A DNA stretch of 64,000 nucleotides from Archilochus colubris. Taxonomy: Eukaryota; Chordata; Aves; Apodiformes; Trochilidae. The translations under genes were made by a program, and so were the position numbers. The stretch lies in assembly GCA_023079485.1 (NCBI GenBank), contig CM041091.1:32820146-32884145 (forward strand). Direction: 5' to 3'. Every line of letters starts with the position of its first letter. The stretch's first letter is position 1. Below, one piece after another: positions 38,495-53,500 of this stretch. The notes beneath the pieces were generated by a model that was not told the DNA's origin, did not search any database, and worked only from the letters and a program-made list of their open reading frames with translations.

Positions 38495-38560
38495 ATGGAG
38501 GAGCTCCGCGGCATGGAGGCGGCCGCTTCTCTGCGGGGAGAGGCGGAGGAGCCCAAGCAG
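38495..38560 (+). CDS. EDRF1: EDRF1 exon 1
   Basis: Residues 1-22 ([15 protein letters not shown]...), inside the CpG island. Donor GTAACG, phase 0. Confidence 0.85.
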
Positions 38561-41500
38561 GTAACGGCGGTGGTTGTGGGGGTGACGGACGCGGCTCTGC
38601 CTGCGGTGGGCGATGGGGGTCCCACTGCTCCCCCCGCACCTCAGACCCCGCTCCCTCAGTCCCCGGCGGGACCGGGGGCAGCCTGGGGAGGGAAGGGGGG
38701 GGGGGTTCGGTCCTCTGGGGGCGGGCCGGGCTGAGGCGCTGCGGGCGCAGCCCCTGGTGGTGTTTTGGGTTAGCTCATGGTGCTGCTTCCAGTTGGGTGA
38801 GGGAGGGAATGGTGTTGTCACGGGCTGGAGTCCCGCGGGGAACCTGGTAATTATGATTAAGGTTTAGTGGCGAGAGGTATTTTTGTTGTTAAGTGCGGTG
38901 CTCTGCATTGCATTTGCATAAATAGTGTCCTGTGGAGCTGTTTTTCCCGGAGCGCGGATCGGTTCAAAGCCCTCGAGTCTGACAGCTGCCTAGCTTCAAC
39001 ATTAATGCTCGGGGAAGAGGCTCCTTTACAGGGGCAGCAATGTGTTTTCTTTAAGGAACCTTTGTATCTTATTTTAGTTTCGGCCTTTCTGACTAATTCC
39101 GTATCCTGTGGGGAGCCGAACCTCACAGGGGAAAGCTCGAAGTGGGGCAGCACCAGGGCTCTGGGGCTCAGCATGGGAAACCAACCCCTCCTGGCAGCTC
39201 GTATCCCATCGCTTCATTCCTTGTCCTTTTCCAAGCCTCAGTGTTCTCTCTTTCAAACCAGGGCTCAGTGTTGTTTCTGGGAGGCAACGAGGTGAAAAGC
39301 AGCGCTGTGGTGAAGTACTCCTCTGCCCCCCCACAGGCAGCCTTTGCCCGGCTCCAGGAGAAAACGGATCTGAAGCTCCCCCCTGCCAACTGGCTCCGGG
39401 AGAGCGCCAGGCTGGGGCCAGCCGGTGCCACCATTCTCGGCAACAACAAAAAAAGTAAACCTTTTTCAAGGTAAATAACAGCAGGATCTCTTTTTTTTTC
39501 TTTTTTTCTTTTTTTTGGATTGACAGGAAGCTGGACATGAGCCAGCAGTGTGCCCAGGTGGCCAAGAAGGCCAATGGCATCCTGGCCTGGATCAGGAACA
39601 GCGTGGCCAGCAGGTCCAGGGAAGGGATTCTGCCCCTGTACTCAGCTCTGGTGAGGCCACAGCTTGAGTCCTGTGTCCAGTTCTGGGCCCCTCAGCTCAG
39701 GAAGGAGATTGAGGTGCTGGAGCAGGTCCAAAGGAGGCAACTGGGCTGGTGAAGGGACTTGACCACAGATCCTATGAGGAGAGGCTGAGGGAGCTGGGGG
39801 TGTTGAGGCTGGAGAAGAGGAGGCTCAGGGGAGACCTCATCACTCTCTCCAACTCCCTGAAAGGAGGTTGGAGCCAGGGGGAGGTTGGGCTCTTTTCCCA
39901 GGCAACTCTCAGCAAGACAAGAGGGCAGAGTCTCAAGTTGTGCCAGGGGAGGTTTAGGTTGGAGATGAGAAAGAATTTCTTTCTGGAGAGGGTGATCAGC
40001 CATTGGAATGGGCTGCCCAGGGAAGTAGTGGATTCTCCGTGTCTGGAGATATTTCCAAAGAGCCTGGATGTGGCACTGAGTGCCATGGGCTGGGAACTGC
40101 AGCAGGAATGGATCAAGGGTTGGACTTGATGATCTCTGAGGTCCCTTCCAACCCAGCCAGTTCTGTGATTCTATGATTCATATTAATAAGAGTAATTTTA
40201 ATAGCAGACCCTCTGTAATCCAGAACATAAAAAGCAGGCTTTGCCATAGCAACTAGCAAATGCTTTTCTTTAACCATTCCCCCTCTACTTTTCATCCCTA
40301 GTTAATGCAGTTATCTTTGGTAATGATTCATGGTGCCAGTAATGTTGTTATTATTTTTTTTCAAGTCATTTTTTTGACACTTTGCCTGAGATGGTCAAAC
40401 TGATGGGGTGTTCTTCCCTAGTTAGCTGCTGTCAGTTGGCCAAAATCAAACCAAACTGGTTCACCCAGCCATTCTGCTTTTGGTAACAGCTGAAAATAGA
40501 ACAAATGTGGTTCCCCTTGAAAGTTACAGAGCCAACTTGTAGCCCAGGAGTGAACACAGAAGGTGGAACAAGGGGCAAACCCAAAAAGTAGTGTTACATT
40601 TCAGTATGGATGTCTGGTGAGTTAAGGGTGTTCATAAATACAAGGCTTAAATCCTGTACTGACCAACCAAATCACACCAAATCAACTACTAGTTAGTGAA
40701 ATGTAACAGTTTGTAGAGTGGCTGTGTTTAAATCCTCATAATCTGTTTTGGGAGATGTCCACTTTTGAGAAGAGTAAGGTTTTTCAGAGCTTTGAGTTTT
40801 TCCTGTTTATTTTAGGTATTGTGTTGGTCAAATAGAGGCTGACAGTTTAATCTCCTTGTCTGTCATGTCAGTATTAAATAACCAGTAGTAAAAGTGTAGC
40901 TGAAGACACTTCCATATCTGTTTGTTTGGGTTATAGTAATAGCTGGTTGAATTTGAAAGACTGTTCTGGATATTGGAATACTTTTATATATTTTGTAAAT
41001 ATAATAAGTATACTTAATAGCTTGTCATTTAAAGACACTTCACTGAATGTAGGTGAAGATAAAGGATGTGTTTCTTAAAATATGTAGGCCACTTCTAGAT
41101 AACATAGATAAGGTAGAAGGAAATGGCAACTGCTGAGATGAATTTAAAATGCTCGGTGTCATGAAGAGGAACTCTTTGCACACCTGTTTTTAATGTTTAT
41201 AAAAAGAAATTCTAATTTCCCATAGCTGTCTTTAAAAAAAAATTCAAAAACTTTAAATGGTTCTGATTTTCTTGATTTCATCAAAACTTAAAATGCACTT
41301 TAGAAGATGTTTAAATTAGATCTGAGGGCTTCCAATGATATTTTTGAAATACTTGTAGAATGTCAAAATGATTTTGCTAATTAGTGTCAGGTTGTTACAG
41401 CTGGCAGTGTTTACCTAGACTTTTCCTTTGATGCAGAAAATGCTTGCAAAGATTTAATAAGCTTTAGAGAAAAGAAGATCTCTATTTACTGTCACACTGA

Positions 41501-44500
41501 ATTTGTCTTGTAATATTTTTTTAAATAGCTTTGGGATGGCCTATGAGTTCATTGACTCAGTTGGAAATGATGTTGATGTTGTGTCTGATTCAGAGGTATG
41601 TACAAGTTTTTAAGTTCCAGCATTCAAACTCTAATGTTGTATAAACCTTATCTTAAGATACTGTCATGACTTCTGTCATTTGGTGTCCTTTAAGAAAAAG
41701 TAAAGTGAAACACAGGGATCACCTAACTTATGATCTGTCATGCAAGAGAGTTGTTATCACTGAATAAGAAATGTAGAGATAAAAATCATATTTCCTGTGG
41801 GTTTCTGCAAATATTCCTCAGCTAAAATATATGGTTTAGTGAATGCAGCACATCAATCTTGCACAGTATAGTTGGCATCTGTGTTTGAAACTCATTATTT
41901 AGATGTGAATTATTACTCTCAGAATGATTTAGTATTTTTCTATTCTTATCTAGAAAAGTGAGCCCCCTCCAGTCTTCTTTCCTCTGACTTTCCCAGCTTT
42001 TTCAGTGCTGGTAACACCTGTAGAATTCAGATCAGGCTGTTCAGAAGAGGAATCATAAATACTCATTTACTGTCTCCGTGCTGATGTGTGGCAGATTTTT
42101 ATTCAGACTTTGATTTCTGTCCGGATTCCTCTGGCTGTCTGACAGAGTGATTCCTGTGGTGAAGATAAAGCTTTTAAAATCCAAACCACCCACTTGCATT
42201 TTTTTTGGTGACTTTTGATGAGACCTGGTTGTGATGATCCAAAGAGAGCTGATGTTTAAACCACAGCTGTGGTTTATAGTGAGTGCTTGGGCTCTGTATC
42301 ACTCTCCTTGTTCTCTCCCACCTCAACAAATGCAACTTCTTGTGGAATTGCATCCTCTTAAAATCATGGCCAGTGTATTCACTGCTAAGAATTGTTGTAT
42401 AATTCTATGGAATGTGATCTCTGTTCTCTTTTTTCCTGCAAGAACATAAAAAAACTTCTGAAGATCCCTTACAGCAAGTCACATGTCAGCATGGCTGTGC
42501 ATCGCATCGGGCGCACGCTCCTGTTGGATGAGCTGGATATTCAGGAACTCTTCATGAGATCATCTCAGGTTAATCATTTGAGTTTTATTTTGAACATACT
42601 TAGCATATGATCTAGATGCAGTGTTTCAAGAAGAGTGTTGCCACCAAGGAACCATGCATGGAGCAAAATCCCTGAGAATCAGATGTGAGGACAAAAGATG
42701 CTGAGCTCTGCAGCAGTTGCTTTACCCATGAGCTGTATCTCATGTCCTGTATTTATGATATCATGGGATTAAAATTCCATCTTCCACATCCTGGGCCTGT
42801 GATTACTTCATTGCTATACTATTTCATTAGTAATAAGTATTTTTAATTGTGTAACCTCTTAGCATGTATTAAACTTTCTAAAGAAATCAACTTTTCAGTA
42901 AGAACATTTTTTTTTTCCTAGAAGATACATTTTCAGTAAATGGCCAGTTAAAAGACTTCAGCTGTGAAGCTGTTTTCTGGATTTCTTTTGTTGTTGTGGA
43001 TGAAGATTCATAAGTTAATGAGGCACTTGGTTTACCTTGCAGATGGTTTCTGATATTAATTTCATGTTTATGTTATTGCTTAGACAGGGGACTGGACATG
43101 GCTGAAGGAGTTTTATCAAAGGCTGATTGATCAGAAGTGGCAACGAAAAAAGAAGAGTAAAGAACACTGGTACCAGAAGGCTATACTCTCTAAATTTCTG
43201 TATTACAGGTAACCTTATGTCTGCATGAATCTCAAATTCTGCACCACTCACTTTTGCCTGATTCCTGATCTTGAAGTAAATGTTGGAACTCCCATTATGG
43301 TCTGTTTTAATTGTTTGTCCTTATACAGAGGAAGCTGAGGGTTGAGATCAGGAAATACCTGAAACTGAAGAAAATCAAGTATTAAAGAATAAAATAAACT
43401 TAAGGAACTGCATATCTTAGTATTTCTGGGTTTGAGAGGTGAACAGCTTAAAGTACACAAGGTAAATTGTAAGAGCTGCTGTCATTTTGTAGGAGTTTGA
43501 CCACTGAACAGCCTGTCAATGTTGCAGTCCTTTAGCACAGTAACAGAGTCATCCTTTGGGAGCATCAAATATAACAGTTCTAGAATGGATCTGTTTGCAT
43601 ATTATTGACTGAAGCTTTCAATGTTGTTTTGTCAGCATTAATGGTGATGGAGCTGCTCAGCCTGTTCCTTCCACATCAAAACAGCATCAGGAAGGTCCTG
43701 TTTCAGGTGAGAGTGATGAAGCAGGAAGGGCCTCCTGGCCAGCTCCTTTTGAAATGCCTTCTTCATTATCTGAAGATCCAGGTGCTTCTAACCAGGTTAG
43801 TTTACATAATGCTTAAAGGACACCTTAGTTTTTACAGAGACACATTTACTGAAAGGCTTTCAAAGGTGCTGCTGCAGTTACTCTTTGCTGAAAGACAGCA
43901 GAGGCATTAGAAGGACTGTGTGTAGTGTGATTCAGTTTATGCCAGTGTTTCAGAGCTCCAAATTTCAGAAATTGTTTGGGGTTTTTTTCTCTCACAGTAA
44001 TACTAAAAGCATTTTCAGCTGTGCATTTTTGAGTGACAACACATTTGGCTAAGAGTAGTCTTAAAAAAGTAGAAACAGCTGATGTCTAGAAGGTGTGTAT
44101 AGAAGTCTAAAGTTTTGGTCTTTTTAAATCTGACATTAATCTGTTGTGGCTCTGAATTTATTAGGTGAAGAGGAAAAGGCAGATATAGCAAAAAGCTGGC
44201 AGAACAGCTAAGCAGCATTTACAAATGCTTGTTATGAGGTTACCCAAGTTGAAGGGAGAGATATTTATAGTAATTATGCAACAAAATATTATTCCTGTTA
44301 GGCTGCAATCCAGGGATTCAGTCTGTGGGTGAACTGACATATAAAAGCCTGGGAATTTCTGTGGGGTTTTGGGTATTACAATGCAGGAATTGTTTGCCTT
44401 TTTTTAGAGGTTAAAAGATCTGTTGTATTCAGTCTGTTAATATTAATGCTATATTTACAGTTGGGCAGTATTACCAACTGGTGTGCCACTTAATCAGCTA

Positions 44501-47500
44501 ACTGGTGTGCCAGTGTTCAGCTAACTTTTGAAAGCCCTGACCTTCATTATCTGTAATATTCTAGCTGCATGTGCTGTGATGTAGTAATAACCTCAAAGTA
44601 TTTCAGTACTTAAAGGCTTTTAATAAAAAAGCTTCTTCATAAAGAAGCTGTTGTGCTTTTGTACAGTGTGATTTCCTTTCATTTACATGTCAGACATCAG
44701 GACAGAGGTTTTACATTCTGGTGCTGATGCTGGGGTAATCAACAGTTTCTATGAACACTTCCAGATTTCCTTCCAAAACCTGTGGCAATGCACACTACAA
44801 CATTTTGATACTAGCTACAGAAGAGCCTTTTAGTCACTGGCAAGAGGCTTTTTTGTAGTTAAAACACATAATTATTGAAAGATGTTGGATGTAAAGGTTT
44901 TTTCCACTCTATACTTTTGCTGTTCAGGTTTATTTTTGCTTTAGTGGCCTGACATTACCTCAGCAGCAGAATCACCCCTTCTCCTTGTGCTTTTCACAGG
45001 GAAGTGTGCCTCTTGAACACTCATATGTAGTGGGGCATGTGGCCTCAGCCCCCAAAGAACAAAACCTGACTACTTTGTTCACTGAAGGGGAAAACAGTCA
45101 GGTATGATCTATGTGAAATTTGAGCTCAAACACTGAACCCACAATTTAATCAAAGAATTTTAAAATTTGGTCAAAAAAAAAGAAAAAAAAGAACCTAAAT
45201 CCCCTGTAGAAGTAACTTTTGTGGCATCTGTGGTCTCAGCCTTTTGAGTTGATGTGAATGCATAGTGTAGTTCATGATGTACTGTCTTTTATTTGCTGCT
45301 TTTTGCTTCTTGCTTCCTCAGAATTCTGCAGAATGTCACAGGGAGCATGTTTTGTAACAGTGATGTATGGACCTTTTGTTTTTTTCTCTTCATGAAGGGA
45401 CTTAAAAATGATTTTGTTCGGAATATCTTGTGGACCTTTGAAGATATCCACATGTTAGTAGGATCCAATATGCCAATATTTGGAGGTGGGAGGTACCCTG
45501 CTGTCAGCCTGCGTCTCAGGTGAGTTTGGAAGCTCATGAAATGTGCAGGCCAGCCTTGGCAGACTTGTTGCTTTGTTTTCTATTTAGATACCTGCTGTTT
45601 TTTTATTAACTTCTGTTTTTTTAACAAAAAAATTCATGTTATGGTTAAATAGTAATGGCATTGGAAAGGGATGGGAGACAGAAACTGTCCCAGTTAATCC
45701 TGTCAAACTGTCCCTCTGCCACTGCACTGGGACTGGAGATGCTCTGCCACTTTATCTGACTTGTAACTAAATCTCTCTTTGAAACTACTGTCAGTTTGCA
45801 CCCTTTTCTGACTTCAGTGTGAATGTTGAGTGTTAAAACACTGCTGTGTATCCAGTCCTTAATTTCATTCCACTGCTATTTTTATAAAAGAGGGCAGTAA
45901 TATTTCTCCTGCTGAGGCTGCCTTCCAAGAGCTGCTGGTTGTGCACCTCATTAACACTTGACTGTGGTAGTTCTAAGTTCTTCCTGCTCACTCAGAGCTG
46001 ACCACTTGATTCCCAGTCTTTCTGTTCCTGTCTTTGCATGGGCAAAGAATAAGCAAAAGCTTGAAACTTGCCTGATGTTTGTCCATCTTTTTAAGCCACA
46101 TCTAGGAATTAACAGTGCCTTGGCAAGGAATTTCAGAAGGTCTGGGAAATGACTTGAAATACAAGTAGTTGCAGCTTATACTGCTGTTCCTTTAGAACTT
46201 AAGTTCTTGTTATCTTGGTGACAGTGTGACATCTGAAGCTTTCAAAGTGTCAGCATAAGTGTGAGCAGAAGTGCAAATTTGCAGAGGGAAGTTGTATTCC
46301 ATAGGAGAGATCAGTACATCTCTTCTGTTTGATATATCTCCTTTTTTACCTCTCTGAAATACAATGCACAAAATTTTTTTGGTATCCATCCACTCTCCAG
46401 TGACTGAAATCTAAATTCTATTGTAGGTATCTGTGTTATTTTCTGAAAAGTAAATAAAGAGCTAAAAGAGACAAATAACACTCAAAATGTTTGTGTTTTA
46501 GGGATAACAACAAGCCAATAAATGTGCTAACAGGAATTGACTACTGGTTGGACAACTTAATATGCAATGTACCTGAGCTTGTGATGTGCTTTCATGTGAA
46601 TGGAATTGTTCAGGTAAGTCTGGCTCTTGGTGTTATACCAAGTGCATCTGTCTTCAGTTCCTGAAATTGTTCCAGCTGCAACAGATTGCTTCTGTTCTTA
46701 CTGTTCTGACAGAAAGATTGCAAAAATTCTGTATTGCAGAGAGAAGCATGTACAGAGTTTACAAATCATCCAGAAATCATGGGTTTTTTCTCACTTCAAT
46801 CATGCAAGATTTCATCTCCCCCCTCACACCCCCAATATAAGAAGGCAAAAAAAAAACCAAAAAAACCAGCACCAGAAAGACCCCATTTTCTTGCATTTTC
46901 AAATCTGTAGTCTTGAATTCCCAGGACAGATACATGCTTTTAAAATTTTTGTTTGCATTGACTATTTTACAGTAGACCACAGATTATCAGCTGAGTTTCT
47001 GTTGTCAGCAGCTTTGTGCTGCCTCCTGTGTCCTAGGTGCCAGGCTGCCTGGGTTTCACTGAAGTAATGGATGTTCCACCTTTACCACTTTTTTTTTTTT
47101 TGTCCATCTTTTATCTTCCTTTTACTTCACCATGTTTGCCATAAATTGAGTCTGCTTTAAAACTTTCATTGAATAGTGTAGTCAAGGTGTGCTTGCTTTT
47201 AAATAGAAATTAATTTATCCTAACACTGTATCATAATAGTAGCCTTTTGTTTCTTTTAGCAGTTGATAGAGACACTGATGTGTAGATTTTGGGAGGGTAG
47301 ATGGCACAGACCTCTCAATCTTGAATTTTAACCTATGTTCTTTGCAGAAATATGAAATGATCAAGACTGAAGATATTCCTAATTTGGAAAACTCTAATTT
47401 TTCTACCAAAGTGATAAAAGATATTGCTCAAAATATCTTGTCTTTTCTGAAATCAAATTGCACCAAAGAAGGACATACTTATTGGCTGTTTAAGGGTAAG

Positions 47501-50500
47501 TAGATTTAGATCCATTTGAAAAGATTGTATTTTAATGTCATGTTGATTTAAAGAAAGGTCTTATCTTGCAGCAAGTGGGAGTGATATAGTAAAGCTCTAT
47601 GACCTAACCACCCTTTGTGAAGAGACAGAAGACAAATACCAAAACCCTTTTACAATGCCAGTGGCAATTCTTCTATACAAGTGAGTTTTTATCATTTTTG
47701 TGGTAATACTTAGCTCTTGATGCATTTATATTTGTTAAGAAGACAGACCAAAAATTATGATTAAATGGAAATATGCTGGGTAAGCCTCAGTCCCAGTAAA
47801 CCAGAACAGACTTTCTCCTTTTCACTGTTCCTTCATGCAGACTGCACTCTTGCTGAGTAAGTCTTGTAAACTTCAGGAGATCAGCATTTGCAGTAGTATT
47901 GTTTAAAGCTTTTTCTCTTCCAGCACAAAGAAATCATCCAGAGTTTTACTATTTTGCTCAACTTTCTTTTAGAGTTGCTTGCAATATGATGCTGAAGAAA
48001 AACCAGAACAAGAAACACTATGGCACTATCAGAACATTGCTCCTTAATTGTCTTAAGTTGCTGGACAATGGCAGACATCCTCAAGTAAGAATTCTGTGTT
48101 TTCTTGTGGTTTTCTAAATACAGTGGAAATTCAGTGCTCAAGCATTTGGGCTCATTCAGAGGGGGTGTATACAGGCTGTCTTTATGGGCTATCAAAAACC
48201 TACCTGCATGTGCTGCTTACCTCTTGTTCTGAGACAAATTATACTAATACTGCCTAACAAAAGAAAAATTGATAGTAAATCACTTTTTTTTTCTCTTACC
48301 TGGAAAGATTATTGCTTCAGCAAACTACATGTTATCAGAGCTCTTTCAGCTGGATGAACCAAAAAAAGATGACAATGCAGACTTCCCCATAAATGGAAAT
48401 TCTGATGAAAGTTACAGTGAAGAAGAGGAAGAAATGGCAGACAGTGATGAAAATGGTTCTTTTAGTAACAGTTCTGATCCACCAGATGACAATAAAGCAG
48501 TGGCTATCATCAAGTCTGTTGGAGAGTTATCAGTACCAGAAAAATACAAGTCTGTGCATCGAATACGTGTAAGTGAAGCTGTGGATTTTTTTTTAAGGGT
48601 TTTCTTGAAAGCTTCAGTTGATGGAGAAAGGTTTATTGTTGAAATTCAGCTACGTTTTGGTTTTGTCTTAGATAACCATTGTATCTTTGTTTTGGGTTAA
48701 CTGAGGCACCAGGCAGTGAGGAAAGCATCTGTTCTTCAGCTGTTCTTTAAAGCTTGAGGTGTTTGAATTTTATAGTGTAGCAATGTTAATGTTTTCTACA
48801 ACTGCTCTGAGTAGCAAAGAACAAGATTTCCTAGAAGAAAATTGTAAGTCTTACTGCTGTTTTAATTTCTGACATTTCAGGGACCATCAGCTGAAAATAC
48901 CATTGTTAAGAGGTGCAGAAGCACTCAGTTTCCTCTTTCTTCTCCTCCTTATACTCTAGGCTAGAAGAAAACAAAAATACAACCCCCAAAAAAGATCTCA
49001 GGGCACTGAGTTGTTCAAAGGTGATGAAAGTGATGGATAGGCTGAGAAATTATTTCTGTGTAGTGTTAAATCTGTTTGTCTCCCTGGGTCTTGCAGAGCA
49101 GCTCTGAGTGCTTTGTAATTCCTGTTAAGGAACAGACTCCTCTCTTCTCTCTTCATTTTCTTTGGCACCACCAGGAGAGACCAAGTGTAGGTGACCAGGA
49201 ATCTGAGTTGTTTGCTGAGATAAAGGGATAAAAAACCCCACACTGATGCTTTTGAGCATAGAGTTGAGATGTTTTATTTGTGTCTTCTAGCCAGTGAGTG
49301 TGACATTTCACATGTTAAGTGTTTATTCTCTTCTCCCATCCCCAATCCAGCCCAGCTGTGCATTCCCTGTCTGCCATGGCACTGAGGAACGCTGCAGGCT
49401 GGTGCTCAACTATGTTCTGGAGGTAATCTTATAATATCAACCTAGTTCCCAATCCTTGGGGTCTTCTGGACTTGCTAAACATTGCTTTCAGGGTGACTTA
49501 CATTATTTCTTCTTCACACAGGGCTTAAAGTCTGTTGACAGCAGCATTAAAAAAGAAGGTGACCTTCCTGCAGCTGACCCCAGCACACCAATCCCACTGA
49601 AATATGAAGATGAATCCACCAGTGGTGGGCCTGAGTGTCTGGAACAACAGATGGCATTATTTTTAGACAAAAGTAAGTGGTGGGATTGTGCAAATAGGAG
49701 CTTTCCAGTGCCAAGAGGAACTGCTGCTACTTTATTTTGGTTGTCAAAACAGTGCACTTACAAGTTACTAATTACACTATTATTGCCTAAGCAAAAAGTA
49801 CTGTGCTGAAAACTGGAGGACAGTGTGTTCCTTTTTAAACATAAGAGTTGTTCATTTGGCATATTTTGCATATCAGAGCATCTTTTATTAGTAAACACAT
49901 AATGATACTGGGCCTCCTTTAGATAAGGCTTGCAAATGACTTGGTATTTTGAGGTTTGATGAGTGGAGCACAGTACCTTGGGTGGATTGCTTTTACAGTA
50001 GCCTTCATTTCTGCTCTCTGACTTGGAAGTTTTGTGAAAGAACTTCTCACTTCTGGCAGGTTTTTTTCCCTATCTTATGTTTGCTGCTGGACTGCATATA
50101 AAATATTGACAGGGATTTTGTTTTCTTTCTCATGCCTCTAACTGTAGGAGACAGGAAGTGATGATACTTAGTTTGCTCAAACTCCAGAAGTTTCAGGCTA
50201 TAGTCTGTCTATTGTATTTTTCTCTGGAGTGCCATAAAAAGGCATAGGTTTCAGCTCTCCTGCAGCCAGGCTCTGGTTATAGCCCTTACAATTTGGAACT
50301 GATAACACAGTGCAGCAGCTTGCCAGCTGGAGAGGAGAAGAATTTGTTCTGTTTAGAAACAAGTGTTTCCTGGGGGATCTGGGGAGTAAATATTGCACAG
50401 ATCTGAAATAATTATTTTTTAAATTTGACTTCTGGATCTGTGGTGGAGTTCTTCCCTCAAGCAACAATAGTTCTGGTTGTTTAGGTCATAAGGATTGAGT

Positions 50501-53500
50501 TCAACGTAGAGAGAAGTAGTTCAAACATAAGGGAGAAACTTTTACTTCTCCATTATGTGGGGGTTTTTTTCTGTGATGCAGATTGTGTAACTTCTCTGCT
50601 AGGTGTGTATGTTTACATACTTAGAGAAAAAGTAAGTGCTCTTAATTCTTGAAGAGAAAGAAAACCTCTGAATATATGGATGCAGTACATGTGTTTTGTG
50701 TCTTTAACTGCCTGAGGTGTTACTGTGTGAAATTTCTGTGCCCTAATGCAAGGATGAAATTCTTCTAGAACTTGATTTCTGAGTCAGGCCTTGTAGGTCC
50801 ACCTGGAAGCAAGAGACTGATTGTTAAGCAGATATTATCAAGACAAAATTCTGTCCTTTGGCATGCCAGAAGTCAGTGGCCTGTTCTTTCTGGTTCTGTA
50901 ACCAAAGAAGGAACCTTTACCTTATGCTGAGGATATTTTGAAGCTAGTGTGAGAGACGCTGGGTTTCCTTGTGGGAAGGACCAGGTTACCTCATTCCCTC
51001 TGTGCTGGAGGATTTCTCACTTTAAGACTGTTCATACAGAATCAGAACATACATTGTAAGGATCTGGTGAAGAAGATAACAAATTATGCCTGTAGCTTTT
51101 GAGTTCTTTTCTGCTGCTACCTAATGGAATAGTCTTGGCCACTGCACCTGAATTTCAAAAGCTGTTTTAAAGCGTGAGAGGTTGGCTGCATTCTCCCTGC
51201 ACTTGCTCCCACTATCAGGTGGAGTACCTGGTAAAGTTCCAAGTATTTGGTCCATTTTGCAGATGAAAAATGTAGTGGCAGGCAGGCTGACATAACTGTG
51301 CTTGTGCAGAGCTGTAATAAGGCAATTTACATTCTGTCTGGGGGCTGATGAAGTGGTGGCCAACCTCTGGCACATGTTACGGAGAAAAGATTTACTGATG
51401 AGGTTCTGTCCCTGTTACAGTGGGCTCATTTCAGAAGGGTAAGCATTCCAGACAGTCAGGAATGATTCCTGGGTCGTGGCAATATAAAATGAAGCTCCAG
51501 CTCATTCTGAAATCATCAAAGGCATATTATGTCCTCTCTGATGCTGCTATGATCCTGCAGAAATACGGGCGAGCGTTACGATACATCAAGCTGGCTCTGC
51601 AGTGCCATGGTAAGTTGCTGGGAGGTATTTGTCAGCTCTGTCATTGCCAGGGGAGGCCTTTCATGACAGCAAATCCTTCTCCTGTGCCTGATTTATCCCA
51701 GGGGCATGTAGTGACAAGTCTGACACCTGTGTGTTTAGTTAACTGTCTAGCTGGTTATTCAGGAGTGAATATAACTCTACATTGAAATAACTCTTGACTC
51801 TGGGAGAAAGGTTGCTCCTGGTTTGACAGAGTGAGGAAATTTCAAGTGCAGGGTTGAAGCTTGAGAGTGCTGAGGTTGGGCAAGTCAGTCCTGGTGCCAG
51901 GAGCAAGGTAGCATTCTGTGGTCTCAGTGTTACTGCAAACAGATGTTTCTTCCCTTTAAAATGTTCAGTGGTTCCCACTGAATTTAAAAATATTCCTGAC
52001 TCAGAAATACCAAACTTGTTGGCAAGGTGAATTGGATACTCTTCTAAACTGAACTGCATCTTCAGGTGCTGCTTAGGAAAATGAAGGCAGTAAAATCAGG
52101 CTGCTTAGAATATTACTACAATAATGAAAATAATGAAGTGGAAAATTCCACTAGTGTAGTACTGCAGCACTGCTGGTTTGCTTCCATAGTGGTAGGGCCT
52201 GGGGCAGGGGAGAGGGGGCTTACAAAGCAGGAACACTTGATCTTAACACAAAGCATCACCATGCTTGTCAGTAACTCAAAGCATTTTCCAGCTTTCAGCC
52301 TGTACCTTTTGGAAGGTGAATTTTCAGGCTGTATCTCATTTGTGTGAATCTCCAGAAAGTCAGTTTTCCTTTAGTCAAATCTGAGATTGGTATTTGTAAT
52401 TATCAGATTTGCTGCTCCTCTCAAACAACACAGTTGCTCTTTTTCAACTGCCAGCCACATAAAGCAGCTCTGACTTTTGAAATAGGTTAGTTCTAAGAAG
52501 AGGTGTTGTCTACATACAGCCAGTGTGTGACAAGTAAACATAAAAACCAATTATAATGTCAGTCTGTGTCAAACCTTTTGACATTAAATTCTTTTCTTTT
52601 CCCCCTCCCTCATCCATGGACTTTTTATTTTTATTCTAACAGATACCTACTGTTGTCTCTGTGCCAGCATGCTTCCTGAAGTATTGCTATTTCTTTGTCA
52701 GTGTTTAACCCTTTGTGGAGATATCCAGTTAATGCTTGCTCAGAATGCAAACAACAGAGCAGCATATCTTGAAGAATACAACTACCAGACAAAAGAAGAT
52801 CAGGAAATCTTACACAGTCTTCACAGAGAATCCAGGTGCCAAGGTATGATAAAAGACAGCTGCCATAATTCAGGTCTCTCACAGACAGAACCTTCATGGT
52901 GCTTCCCCAAAACCATACAGCAGGGCTTAGAATGTTGCAGTTCTGTTTGCTTCAGACAGGCTCACTGTGCCTGTCACCTCCAAGGAGGTTGGCAAGGTAC
53001 TGTATGACATACATGAACCTGTAAAATAAGGTGGTGATTATTTAATTAGAGAGTAAATTGTGCTTATTTGTTAAAACTGTGGGATCCTTCTGACATGGAT
53101 CTATTTAGTCTAGAAGAGAATGCCCACAGTGATGCCCATTGCACATTGAAATTTGGAAGTACTGTTTGACACCCAGGCTTTGCATTTTAATTTCTGGTCT
53201 TTGCATTTTGTTTTCTAGTCTTTGCCTGGGCTACTGACTTGTCTACAGACTTGGAATGCCAGCTCTCCACCAGCTGCAAATGTTATGAAGCAGCTTATGA
53301 AATTTTACTTTTCAGTAATTTAAAAAACCAGAATCCAGAGCAGCATATACAGGTACTGAAGAGGATGGGCAATATCAGGAATGAGATTGGAGTCTTTTAC
53401 ATGAACCAGGCTGCTGCAGTGCAGACTGAGAGAGTGGGCAAGTATTTTATGTGTATCTTTTTTATCTTTTTCACTTTCATGGGGCTGCAGTGATCACGTT

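Larger units (their letters stand above)
41596..47347 (+). other. EDRF1 introns 3-9 (between the listed exons)
   Basis: Intron sizes are 847, 515, 427, 1204, 296, 982 and 734 bases, all GT-AG. The only structure seen is a short direct duplication in intron 6 (44475-44525). No transposon was recognised. Confidence 0.75.
47496..53218 (+). other. EDRF1 introns 10-17 (between the listed exons)
   Basis: Intron sizes are 76, 292, 223, 782, 99, 1748, 1033 and 375 bases, all GT-AG. I see no mobile element or RNA gene inside them. Confidence 0.75.

Noticed and set aside
38170..38850. 226-codon plus-strand frame with a perfect Kozak start (GCCACCATGG)
   Set aside because: It runs through the EDRF1 promoter, exon 1 in the wrong frame and into intron 1. 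Its Pro/Gly/Arg-rich content is what any GC-rich frame gives. At most an upstream frame if transcription starts early.
39749..40129. 126-codon frame and its near twin at 55972-56352 as a duplicated gene
   Set aside because: These are the C-terminal end of the CR1 retrotransposon ORF2, recognised by SYEERLR and [10 protein letters not shown] motifs. Not host genes.
48269..48700. 143-codon frame as a separate gene
   Set aside because: It is EDRF1 exon 13 plus flanking intron sequence read through.
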